NCBI GenBank assembly: GCA_030295235.1
Contig: AP026126.1
Coordinates: forward strand, 1,860,001-1,924,000
From: Fistulifera solaris
Lineage: Eukaryota > Bacillariophyta > Bacillariophyceae > Naviculales > Stauroneidaceae
Reading direction: 5' to 3'
Length of the DNA stretch: 64,000 nucleotides
Part shown: positions 53,667-63,078 of the stretch, piece after piece
Layout: each line of letters begins with the position of its first letter
How positions within the stretch are numbered: the stretch's first letter is position 1
Notes under the pieces: model-generated
Told to the model about the DNA's origin: nothing
Database searches by the model: none
What the model saw: only the letters and a program-made list of their open reading frames with translations
Made by a program: the position numbers and the translations under genes

Positions 53667-54284
53667 TCAGAGGGATTGATCCTCTGAAGATTGGGGATTA
53701 GCGAAACGAGGACGCTTCGGCGAAGGTATGGACCACGAGACATTTCGTTTCTGACTCGTCCGACGCAGCGAGTAAAGTTGTTTTTGAAGCTGAATCATGT
53801 GTCGCTTCAGTAGTCTGTTCTCTTCCGCCAAGGCCTCATTTTCCTGTCGGGCCAAGTGTAGATCGCGTCGGGAGTACAAGTAAAGAGTTTCGAAATCATT
53901 GTCCTCTTCCGAGTTGGATGCGATGGTTTCGGGGATCGGAATACGGATTTCGGCTACCGGCGGTGGTACGGCTTTGGCTTCAGCTGAGGGAGACACTAGC
54001 TGCTCTCGAGGTGACACCACTTTTGCTGGCTCTGCAGGCAGCGTTGTGTTGAGGGGAGAAGAGGGAAGAGGAACTGCGTTGTGATTATCATGCGACAATC
54101 CTTGTAGATGATGGGCAGTCAGCATCCAATCTTTCAAAATCGTTCCTTGGCAGGTCTGATTTTGCCGAAACTGATTCACATCAGCCGTTGAGTCGTCGAA
54201 TACAGCCGGGGCGGCATTAGAATGCACAGAGGGAGTCATTTCTACGCTCAATGAGCACCGTCGAAATATTTGTTTGTTGGGCAT
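53667..54284 (-). CDS. Leucine-zipper/coiled-coil protein, possibly nuclear
   Basis: Start set at ATG 54284 (MPNKQIFRRCSL), since the longer frame begins with a non-ATG codon; 205 residues, intact. The middle is Pro/Ser-rich. Residues about 135-180 form a zipper-like helix with Leu/Met heptads (LHLARQENEALAEENRLLK, then MIQLQKQLYSLR). It is followed by basic KRPRF-type segments that may be a nuclear signal. A clear bZIP basic region (NxxAAxxCR) is missing before the zipper, so it is not called bZIP. Confidence 0.65.
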   Translation of the reverse strand: MPNKQIFRRCSLSVEMTPSVHSNAAPAVFDDSTADVNQFRQNQTCQGTILKDWMLTAHHLQGLSHDNHNAVPLPSSPLNTTLPAEPAKVVSPREQLVSPSAEAKAVPPPVAEIRIPIPETIASNSEEDNDFETLYLYSRRDLHLARQENEALAEENRLLKRHMIQLQKQLYSLRRTSQKRNVSWSIPSPKRPRFANPQSSEDQSL

Positions 54285-55004
54285 ATTTTCGTGTTGTAAA
54301 AGAGATTTGTGCAATGAGAGTTCAGCGATGAAGGAAAAGATTGCTCGCAGCAACGAACAGAGCAGATGGCAATGATAGATTTAATTCTTTTTATTTTGAG
54401 CGGCAACTTTTCCCTCTTCTTTTTATTTGGACATTCCTCACGATTTCAAAACCACAATCGGTGTATCCCGCCACAATTTTCGAGGCGCGAAAGAGCGGAA
54501 ACGACTAAACGGATACTTTTTCATAGACGATTGGCCGCGGCAGAGCGGAAAAAAGACCCTTGAAAAATTGCCTCCGACGAGTTCTGTGAACTTCTACAAT
54601 AACAAATTTTGAACTTACCGCTCCCTGACCAAATGCCTGCTCTATCTTTCATAGTGAAATAAACTGAATTTGATGTCTCATACAAAAGTGTACGTTTGAA
54701 AAAATATTCAGTGTCAGATATTGGAAATGGGAAACGTGGGAACGGAGGAAAATGGGGTGGCGGGGCGATAGTCGAAAGTCCTGTTGAGATAATTCTATCG
54801 CGCGACGCTCCTCTTTCTTACACTTTGCATGACAGCGTTGAAATTTTGGTTTGCTCTTTGCGATCTTTTTCAGTAGCAACGGGTCCCGCACACCCATGAC
54901 TCCCATAAAGGACATGAGCAAGCGACGACCCATGAGGGCGAGCGGGACGCGGACGAGAAGATGATGCTATCACCAAACCAAACAACAACCAAAAAAAGAC
55001 AAGA
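54285..55004. other. Divergent spacer; doubtful small gene inside
   Basis: Between the zipper gene and the J-protein. The only candidate is a 94-codon minus-strand frame, listed separately. No repeat family member found. Confidence 0.4.
54649..54933 (-). CDS. Doubtful small basic protein
   Basis: An ATG frame of 94 residues begins 72 bp from the J-protein ATG on the opposite strand, a spacing seen with bidirectional promoters. The first 60 residues are basic (MGRRLLMSFMGVMGVRD, KIAKSKPKFQRCHAKCKKEE) and could be mitochondrial or ribosomal in type. The rest is unremarkable and the frame could end in an intron. No family recognised. Confidence 0.28.
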   Translation of the reverse strand: MGRRLLMSFMGVMGVRDPLLLKKIAKSKPKFQRCHAKCKKEERRAIELSQQDFRLSPRHPIFLRSHVSHFQYLTLNIFSNVHFCMRHQIQFISL

Positions 55005-56676
55005 ATGTCATCCGCAGTGCAAAGGACGATGTTTGTAGATCTGATACTTCGTACTTCCTACTCAAATATCTTTTCTCGTTCTCGACAACTACTGAAACGT
55101 CAGTGCCCAGCTTTAGCGGAATTACGGAAGGTTGCTCGTGTAAGCAGCGCGACGCGACGCTTCACATCCAACAACAATGACAGTCAATTAAAAACGTTTG
55201 CGCTGCCATTCAGTATATCTCCGGAACAAGGAGTTGAAAAATTTCGGAAATGGGCTATAGAAGAGCAGGGCCTCAACTATCTCGTCAACTGGAATGCTTT
55301 GCGTGTCGGGGCTGCATATTGCCCAGTGTGGTCCTTTGATTTGAACATTCGATTTGTAAGGAAAGATGGCAACAAAGCGTGGAAGCCGGAAATGTTTACT
55401 ATATATGGCGATGCTCCGGTAATTTTCATCCCGGGTCTATCATCATACGCTGGTTATAATTATCGAAGATCTTTGGTTCATCCGGTTCACAGTACAACAC
55501 TTGTGTTTCGGAGTAACGATCTGGTGCCTTTTGGTGGATGGATGTTAAAAGATATGAAGCTTAGTAACGGTTACGCTCTCTCCATCACACCGGATCCTTG
55601 GAACTCACCCAAAGGAAGGGCACTGGCCTTATTAAAAAACGAACTTCAAATTATGGCCCAAAGCGAAGCTCAAGATGTAGAAGTGCAAGTTCAGGTTGTT
55701 TCGTCGAAGCGTGTTTACATGCCAATGTACTTTATTGACTACAAAGTTTGGGTCGGAACAGAATACAGGGCATTTGTTTCTGGTTGCGATTCTGGTGCGC
55801 ATGTCTCCGGTGTATCACATCAAGTATGGAATGTGTCGCAAGACGAATGGCAAAAAGCTAGCAGCACCATGATATCCGGTGCCTTTTCGGCCACAAAAAC
55901 AGGACTACAACTTGCTTTACGAAATCGACAAATTGCTACCGCTTTTATCATTGCTTTGCAATATGTTGGAATGTTTCTGGCCCGGGTATTGGTGCGTATT
56001 CCGGTAATCGGTATAGCTGCTGGACTATTCGTTGGATTTCGAAAGATCGTACAGCCGTGGTATAATAATCAAATGGCAATGGCGGCTTGGGAGCGACAGC
56101 GTGAGCTTGATGCGTCAGAGAAAGTGACTAAAGGCAACGATTTCGAGGATCTGAGCGGTGCAGCCGAAAAATTCTTTGCTCGAAATCAAGCACGCATTTT
56201 GCGGCATTTAAGTGGGGATAGTGAAGGTCACCAGCGCGGTACATACAACTGGTATACCGAATGGGAACAGTGGGCACGTCAGCAGTGGGAGCAGCAACAA
56301 CGACAGCAGCAGCAGTATGGCTATGGCCAGCAACAATCCCAGCAGCAACAAGGAAGCCAATATCGGCAAGCGAAAAAGCAAGAGTATCAATGGGACTTTG
56401 ACCCGAACGACCCGTAAGTACTATTGTGAATCATTGATTAAGGTAGCGTAGATTGAGAAGGGTGGCTGAATTTGTTTTGCTTTTATAAGTTATTCGGTAT
56501 TGGGAGTGCACCGGGGAGCGACAAGCAGTGAAATTTCTGCTGCTTTTCGAAAACAAATGATGATCTACCACCCGGATATGCAGACGGGGGCTTCTGAGGG
56601 AGAAAGACAACGAGCAACAGAGCGGTCGAAGCTTATCACAGAAGCATACCGAAAGTTGAAATCAGGAGCAAGTTAG
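55005..56676 (+). CDS. J-domain (DnaJ-like) protein with mitochondrial-type presequence
   Basis: Exons 55005-56413 and 56490-56676 (76-nt GTAAGT...TAAG intron, phase 2) give 531 residues. The N-terminus is basic and hydroxylated (LRTSYSNIFSRSRQLLKRQ), like a mitochondrial presequence. A long unique region follows, with a hydrophobic segment (about 310-345) that may span a membrane. A Gln-rich stretch (about 425-460) leads to a C-terminal J domain rebuilt by splicing: DPYSVLGVHRGATSSE and the HPD tripeptide at 497-499. J domains stimulate Hsp70 ATPase. C-terminal placement after a membrane segment suggests a tethered Hsp70 recruiter; the exact role is unknown. Confidence 0.82.
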
Positions 56677-56697
56677 ACTACTTTCGTGTTAACACGC

Positions 56698-57756
56698 TTA
56701 TCGCTTTTTCCTTTTCGCCATGACGATCTCTAGATAACCGCTTTTACGCCTTCGCTTTTTCACCTGACTTTGAGTTGGCGGTGTTCTCAGTCTGGTGCCC
56801 ACGGGACTGACCAATAACGAGCCCCCTCCGATAGACGACTCGTCACGAGAGTCAATCTCATCTACGGAAGTACTTGTACTTTTTTGTGCTTTAGCCTGCT
56901 TTTGAAGAGACGGCGATTTCGATCTAGGTTTTCTCGAACTCATTGGTGCCGAGTCACTCTCGCTAGAATCCTCACCTGATCTATTGATCGCTTGATCGAC
57001 GTGGGTAGAAGCAAGTGTTTGTCGGAGAAGCTTCAAGGCGTCCAAACAATTTCCTTTGCACACAAGCAACAGTGCCTCTAAATTCCGTGGCTGGATAATC
57101 GTGGATGGGGGCGTCGAGGCTGGCAGGCGAAGTGTGTCTTCACCGCGTTTCCATTGCCAATCCCAGTATACCGTGAGAAACTCGGCTAATTGAACACGCA
57201 CTCGAAATTCTCTCTGTTCAAATGGAAAGTCATTTTCCGCCAAAAATTGTGCCCGCTTCTTGTCAAATTGTAAGTAGCTAGATATTCCTTCAATCCAGAA
57301 TGGTAAATTGTCATCATGAACACGTTGACCCATCCAAGCATCTTCTTCGCGATCGAGAGAACACTTTACGTTGATAGTATTTACATCATCAGCGCGTTGT
57401 ATTTGAACCTGAATGGTACCCTTGACAAAATTATTCGCCATAAAGTACCCTTTTAGAATGTGAACGTCTCTACTTTGACGTATGGTGTTTGTAAAACAGA
57501 AACCTCGTATGGCGCATTGAATTTTGTGAGGAGCGTCCGTTGTCAAGGACTGCAAAAGCGAGGAGCTGATGTCAATAATGGGATTGGATTTTAATAGCGC
57601 GTCAAGAGAATCGTCGCTGAAATCGGACTCTAGAGGTTGGCTTTTCAAAAGAGCTTGTAGCTCTTGCAGTTCATGTTCATATTCTTGAATCAAACGCTCT
57701 TCGCAAGCGATTTGCTGTGAAAGACTGTTTTGAGAGTTGGATCCGTCATCCTTCAT
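56698..57756 (-). CDS. Unknown nuclear-type protein
   Basis: Intact 352-residue frame from an ATG, ending 21 bp from the convergent J-protein. A short N-terminal coiled coil (EERLIQEYEHELQELQALL) is followed by a beta-rich region of about 130 residues (GFCFTNTIRQ, ILKGYFMANNFVKGTIQVQI, LPFWIEGISSYLQFD). The tail is long, Ser-rich and basic with KKRRRK and KRKKR. Coiled coil plus beta-rich domain loosely recalls RWD-type kinetochore proteins such as CENP-O, but the similarity is too weak to use. Nuclear location is likely from the basic clusters. Confidence 0.65.
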   Translation of the reverse strand: MKDDGSNSQNSLSQQIACEERLIQEYEHELQELQALLKSQPLESDFSDDSLDALLKSNPIIDISSSLLQSLTTDAPHKIQCAIRGFCFTNTIRQSRDVHILKGYFMANNFVKGTIQVQIQRADDVNTINVKCSLDREEDAWMGQRVHDDNLPFWIEGISSYLQFDKKRAQFLAENDFPFEQREFRVRVQLAEFLTVYWDWQWKRGEDTLRLPASTPPSTIIQPRNLEALLLVCKGNCLDALKLLRQTLASTHVDQAINRSGEDSSESDSAPMSSRKPRSKSPSLQKQAKAQKSTSTSVDEIDSRDESSIGGGSLLVSPVGTRLRTPPTQSQVKKRRRKSGYLEIVMAKRKKR

Positions 57757-58343
57757 TTCGCTTTTGCGTTGGTGTCACAAACTAAGATTGCTCGTCGTTA
57801 GACTGCCGATTGTGTTCACTAATCGAAGATCGAAGGGAATGAAACCAATACTCCACGACTTGCGATTTAATACTTTGTATGGCATCAATTAAAGGTTGTC
57901 GTCGCGCATCGCTGCCCCAAGGCGTGGGCGAAAATACCGGGACTGGAATCCAGTTGAGTCACCGAAACGGACTATGCAATGTACAGTGCGGAGTACTGGT
58001 ACGGAGTAAAAGAACCAACTACAGAGGTTAATCATTTGCTATGCGTCATAGCCTTTGATAAACTGCTTGACTATTCTCGTGTAGCCTGGATTAATGGCAA
58101 TTTGGTATCTCTTCATCGAAAACTAAGTCTGAGTCGCCACGTTGAAGTCATCAAAAGAGGATTTCTGTGAACAAGTTAGACTAGCGAGACGAAAGATTTG
58201 CCCTTAGACCAAGCAACGAGGGTACCGTCACTATGGAATACGTATTAAAGCAACCTACATATACCCATAAGCATTGTTGGATTGTTTTGCGCAACTAAGT
58301 AGGCAATATAATTAAAGGCACAGAGAAAAATAGTGATCTAAAC
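57757..58343. other. Spacer, no gene supported
   Basis: Contains GCGGAGTACTGGTACGGAGT at about 57987-58006. A 63-codon frame starting there has no protein-like features. Confidence 0.4.
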
Positions 58344-58831
58344 TTATTTTCGTCCCTTTCCCTTGATAGGTGTCTTTGTTGGGGCTGGAGTAGCGTCCTG
58401 TGCCAACCACGCGATACCCGCACCAACTCCCCACAATCCCAAGGCTCCAGCAGCAATTTTAGTCAAGTCTTCTTTTCAAGACTCTTACATTTAGCAACGA
58501 AAGCCTTTCCCTTGGCAAGGCAGACGTCAAGTCCAGCTTCCAATTTCGCTTTCATTGCCTCCAACGGGCTGTTGCCTGGTGTTTCTGAAACAACAGCTTC
58601 TACAACAGGCTCCGGTTCCGGCTCTGGTTCGGGCTCCGGTTCCGGTTCAGGCTCTGGTTCCGGTTCTGCTTCCACGACAGGCACAATCTCTTCCTGAACC
58701 GCCTCCTTGACTTCTTCGTACTGCACAGCATCCTCTGATGCAACCTCTTCGGCATTCACAGTGACCATCAGCGTTGCCGAAAGCAGTACTAGAAGGAGCA
58801 TCCATCGGAAAATTGACCGTCTCGAAAGCAT
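58344..58831 (-). CDS. Secreted or membrane protein with Glu-Pro repeat, frame broken
   Basis: From the ATG, residues 1-27 are a signal peptide (MLLLVLLSATLMVTVNA). An acidic region follows with nine to ten Glu-Pro dipeptides (about 55-76), then a helical segment with two Cys (LDVCLAKGKAFVAKC). The first frame stops at 58463. Adding one base at about 58469-58476 continues as KDLTKIAAGALGLWGVGAG, a membrane segment, then a basic Thr/Pro tail to 58344; total 162 residues. The EP run may form a stiff spacer holding the N-terminal part away from a membrane. Family unknown. Confidence 0.65.
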
Positions 58832-59009
58832 GATTTTTATCGTTCTGTTCGCCCGTAAAGAATATTTCCTGTGATGACAAGATTTTTAAGTCAGTGTAAT
58901 TACTACAAATTTATAACGGAAGAAGGAGAAAACATACTGACGGGCTTCTGCGGCAGTCATTCTCGGGCAGTATCAGTCTAGCGAGGTCGATTTCGTTGGC
59001 TTCTCTAAG

Positions 59010-59361
59010 ATGCATCGGCAAATCGCACTGCTTTCGCGCACTGACATTGCAGATTCAGTCAAAATGGATACCCATGCTCTTACTCACCTGGACTCTCAAG
59101 TGTTTGAAAGATCTGCACTCCTTTCAAGCGTTGGTTTGCGTTGCGGATGATCCGAAGTGCTCGCTTTTACGTCTCCCTCCGAGTTATTTTTTCTCGCCGA
59201 GGCAAACATTGGAGGCTTTGCACACTCTGGAACAGTGTACACAACCTCCACGTGTGGTCATCGCGATCGGCGGACGTAAAAGTCGCAGTGCCGTATCCAA
59301 TGGATTGACACCGGTTCAACAATCGACGGACGCATGTCATACGCCTTTGTCCGACGTTTGA
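59010..59361 (+). CDS. Doubtful small protein, frame broken
   Basis: An ATG frame (MHRQIALLSRTDIADSVKMD) breaks after VGLRC. Dropping one G near 59148 continues as DDPKCSLLRLPPSYFFSPRQ to a stop at 59361, about 116 residues. Both halves read as protein, but no family is recognised and there is no other support. It could equally be the 5' region of another transcript. Confidence 0.3.
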
Positions 59362-59705
59362 CGTTTCAGACACGCAGTCACGACCTGCTCACTTTCCGAG
59401 TTCCGAGTTCCGAGATCTCGACGTCTGTCCTGTGCTTCCACTATGAACGGAGAGCGGAGAGACGTGCGCGTTTTAAACCACTGCGATACGTGAAATAGCA
59501 AGACGCCAGCCAGCCTGTACTGTACCAGGGTACCGTGGACCGTCGACGCAAAACAACGCGAAATAGAGGCCGCTGACCATAAAAAATACGGAGTACGGAG
59601 TAAATACAAGTAGCAGCCCATTCGCTATCATAGAGCCTCCAAACGTTTTAGTTCCTTTGATACCTCACTTTCCCTTTTTAGAACTTGCCTTTGAATCATC
59701 TCAAG
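59362..59705. other. Spacer, promoter of NTF2
   Basis: Contains TACGGAGTACGGAGTA at about 59587-59602 and GTACCAGGGTACC near 59522, both dispersed words of this window. No gene seen. Confidence 0.4.
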
Positions 59706-60277
59706 ATGTCCGCCGAAGAGGTTGCCAACGCGTTCGTAAGCCACTACTATAATACTTTTGATAGCAACCCTGACCAGCTGATGGGCCTCTTTGTGCGTGA
59801 TCCCATTCTAAAAGTGTATAGTTATTTGTGTGTCGCTCAGAACGTCTTACACTTTTCTTTTTTCTTTCTTTTCGTCCTTTGAAAATACCGTGCACCTCTC
59901 CCGTTTTGGCCTTTTCACTGTATCATGACGCGCAAACTCAAACAAAATTCACCAATGACGGACTTTCTCATCCTATTTCAAAACAATGAACCTCTTAGCA
60001 ACCCAACAGCATGATGACCTTCGAAGGTCAGCAATTCCAGGGTCCGCAAAACATTGTGGGCAAATTGCGACAGATTGGCCAAGTAAAACACGATGTAAAG
60101 TCTACCGACGTGCAACCCAGTAATACGGAGAGTGCGATCCTCATCTTTGTCACTGGTTCCATTCGTATCGGCGGCGACAATCCTTTGCATTATTGTGAAA
60201 CCTTCCAATTGGTTTCGACCTCTCCTGGAAATTTTTACGTACACAATTCGATCTTTCGTCTGAACTACGGTCTCTAG
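59706..60277 (+). CDS. NTF2: Nuclear transport factor 2 (NTF2)
   Basis: Exons 59706-59813 and 59999-60277 (185-nt intron, GTGTAT...TTAG, phase 0) give 128 residues, the usual NTF2 length. NTF2 carries RanGDP into the nucleus through FG nucleoporins. Diagnostic blocks: EVANAFVSHYYNTFDSNPDQ, SMMTFEGQQFQGPQNIVGKL, STDVQPSNTESAILIFVTG and FQLVSTSPGNFYVHNSIFRL. No damage seen. Confidence 0.95.
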
Positions 60278-60470
60278 ACATGACTTGTCAAACAGAATAG
60301 TGAATGAATTGTGAAACAATGCAAATGCCTATTGCCACAAAAATTTTATCACAATATTCATCCATTCATCAACCTAAAATTTAGAAGCAACATCGCTTAT
60401 TGATTTCTTTGGTAATGATTATCATAATTAGAGTGCCCTGCTTGAGATTCAGAAACACACGTTACACAGT

Positions 60471-61506
60471 CTACTTTTTCTTGTTGGGTCGGTACTCGGC
60501 GATCACCACTGCGTGATCACGTTCGTAAGGCTCCAGCGTGAGCTGTTCCAGAGGCTTGAAGTTTTCAGCTTGTAGTTTTTGCACTTCACGTGCAAACACG
60601 GCTTCGGGAGACGCTGTAGAATCAATGCATGAAGCCTTAACCGCAATGACTGCGTGACCTCCATTCTTCAAAAAATAATGACTGTTCAAGGCCACAATAC
60701 GGGCTTGATCAGGCTGGGCTACATCGGCAAAGACCGTGTCTACCATACCGATCAGCATTCGATATTTCAAAGGATGCCGAGCGTCCTCGATAATTGGAAT
60801 AACGTTCGTGCGCTGTTTGGCCATACTCAACAAGTCACGACCCGGCCGATGACTGAATTCTACTGCGTAAACTGCACCTTGTGGTCCGACGATATCGGAT
60901 ACGTGCGATACACTGGTACCCGCGGCAGCTCCAATGTAGAGCACTTTTGATCCAGGGGCGATCCAAATGTTATCAACACCTCCGAGCACAGCGGCAGCCA
61001 CTGTTCCGATCGAGGATCAAATTTTTTAGATGCCAAGTACACATTCATGTAGCTCATAATATTTCACGATAGCACTTACACTTCGAACGGAAAGGATTCC
61101 ATACACGGTATTCGACCTTCTGGGCGACAGTCTCCCCATCTTTCGGAGGAACTTCGACACTGATTCTCTTTTCACCATAGACAGCAATTCCTGGTGTTGA
61201 GTTCAATGTAACAAGTGCGTCTTCTTTTCCGCGGGCTACAAAGACACCTTCGTGACGGTGTGGCTCGACAATAACCTTGGCTCCGCCTTTCATTCCGCCT
61301 CGGCCCCCACCTCGTCCGCCTCCTCGACCTCCTCTTCCCCCACCGCGACCCGGAGGTCCTCTTCCTCCACGGCCTCCGCGACCTCCACGACCGCCATCTC
61401 CACGGCCCCCGGGACTTCCTCTACCGCGGCCACCACCAGGGCTTCCTCTACCGCGGCCTCCACCTCCACCTCGACCTCCTCCGAATCCTCTTCCTCGGCC
61501 GCTCAT
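60471..61506 (-). CDS. FBL: Fibrillarin, rRNA 2'-O-methyltransferase
   Basis: Exons 61506-61080 and 61000-60471 (79-nt intron, GTAAGT...ACAG) give 318 residues. Fibrillarin is the catalytic subunit of box C/D snoRNPs, methylating rRNA (and histone H2A Gln) in the nucleolus. Residues 1-75 are a Gly/Arg-rich domain made of GRGG-type units. The fold follows: [15 protein letters not shown] is rebuilt exactly across the intron, then [20 protein letters not shown] (SAM binding), VIEDARHP-type [18 protein letters not shown] and [13 protein letters not shown]. All expected blocks are present and intact. Confidence 0.96.
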
Positions 61507-62408
61507 ATTATATCTAGTGCTAATGTGTCGCTTAGTTTGTCTAGCGCGTGTACTCTTTTGTTACCGTAAGTTGATCAGTTGAAGCGGTTGTTAACAACTG
61601 GATTACTTTCAACAAGTTTCCTTTGCAAAGAAGCTCATTCAAATTGTTTTGCGTGTCATCGTTGGGCAAAAAAAATCCGATCAGAAAAAAAGGATCGATG
61701 GATACGACGAGAAGGAAGGTTAGCGGATGGAAGGTTGGACGAAACAAAATTGGCCAGTCTTGGGTAAAATGAGTCGTCAAGATAATACGAGATTATTCAG
61801 AATTAGACTCCTACATATGTAACCTCCTCTCGTCCTATTAGCCTGATAAACATTAAGTGTCATATCCACAGCATTTGAAATGCAAACTTTAATTCTGCAC
61901 GTACGGCTTGGTAGAATTACTATTCATGACTCAAATGCAGTCGTAGCGAAATTGACCTGCATGTAATTACGACATCGGAAACAGATGATCGCATTGAAAA
62001 TGTGATAAAAGGCTATTTCATTATAATCGAGACAAATACGCTACCGGTACCGGTACAATAGGCTAGAAAAGTAAATGAAGCTAAAGTGGTTCGGAAGAAA
62101 ACCTACTCATGACTGCAATGCAGTCGTAGCGAAAAAACGAACAACACTCCGGGCTATAGTAAAAATTGAAGAAGAAGATGATGATTACGGAGTATGATGT
62201 TATTGACGCGCGATGACGAATGACGAAGATGCAACATTGAAAAAGTGCATTGAGCAAATGTACAAGTACAAGTACCTTTCAAAACCTTTCTGCTTGCCAA
62301 GTATCCAGGTTTGCTTCTCATTAACCCATCGAGTGAGTACACGGACCTATTAGCCATACTTGAGGCAGATCGAATATTTTTGTTCCGATTTTTGAGAGTA
62401 ATTATCAA
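61507..62408. repeat. Divergent spacer with two palindromic elements and a GGTACC repeat
   Basis: About 0.9 kb between fibrillarin and VKOR. Two close copies of the dispersed palindrome lie at 61923-61945 and 62106-62128, both followed by CAGTCGTAGCGAAA. An ACCGGTACCGGTAC run lies at 62043-62056 and TACGGAGTA at 62186. No coding frame seen. Confidence 0.7.
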
Positions 62409-62976
62409 ATGGCCATCACAACCACTGCACGAACTGTTCTTGCCAGTCTAGGGCTCGTTCTATCGCTCTATGCAGTCTATGTTGAATACAAAATGGAACA
62501 TCTCGACGACGGCGAGGATTTCACCGCTCTTTGTGATATTGATGCGATAGGTGCTAGTTGTAGGTGAGTTTTCGGCATGCTTTGCACTTTTGAACGTTGG
62601 ATAGTTCTTGCGTTAGCATATCTGACGAATCGAATTTCTTTGGGGAATTTTTTGTAGCAAAACTTTCTCTCTCCCGGAAGGAAAGCTACTTTCTTACTTT
62701 GGGATTGTTCCGAGCGGCCATGCTCTCGATTTACCCAACGCTGCGTTGGGGTCTGTCTTCTATGCACAGTTGTTACTTCTTCGTCAACCGATCCGGCACT
62801 TTGTCTGCGCCGCGATGATGACTTCGATCTTCCTGGCATATCAGTTAACGTTCGTTTTGGGGGATTTATGTGTTCTTTGCTGGTCGACGCATGTCATCAA
62901 TACGATTTTGTTTTATAAGATTGTGCTGTCATCACTTCGGGGACCGGATGGTGCTGGGAAGAAAAAGACAACTTAA
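62409..62976 (+). CDS. Vitamin K epoxide reductase family protein (VKORC1-like)
   Basis: Exons 62409-62563 and 62658-62976 (94-nt GTGAGT...GTAG intron, phase 2) give 157 residues. VKORs are four-helix membrane thiol oxidoreductases that reduce quinones and drive disulfide formation. The key Cys set is complete: C42 and C51 in the loop (ALCDIDAIGASCSKTF) and the active-site C123-x-x-C126 (GDLCVLCWSTH). Hydrophobic helices occur at about 7-24, 83-94, 100-117 and 128-143. Length fits VKORC1 with no thioredoxin fusion. The C-terminal KKKTT may act as an ER retention-type signal. Confidence 0.92.
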
Positions 62977-63078
62977 ATTCAGAATAACAGTTTTTTTGTC
63001 TTGACTCGTTTAAGACCTACGTTTGAATGAATAAGTTAGAAATTAGAAAGTGTTGTGGTTGCGAAAGAATTGAGGTAT

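Noticed and set aside
53667-54284. Calling the zipper protein a bZIP transcription factor
   Set aside because: The basic DNA-contacting region expected before the zipper is not visible.
56698-57756. Calling the protein CENP-O
   Set aside because: Only a loose resemblance in layout; no diagnostic block.
57979-58170. Short plus-strand frame starting in the TACGGAGTA repeat
   Set aside because: Begins inside a dispersed repeat and lacks protein-like structure.
61252-61582. Long plus-strand frames opposite the fibrillarin N-terminus (Pro- or Ser/Thr-rich)
   Set aside because: Mirror images of the GC-rich Gly/Arg repeat on the other strand.
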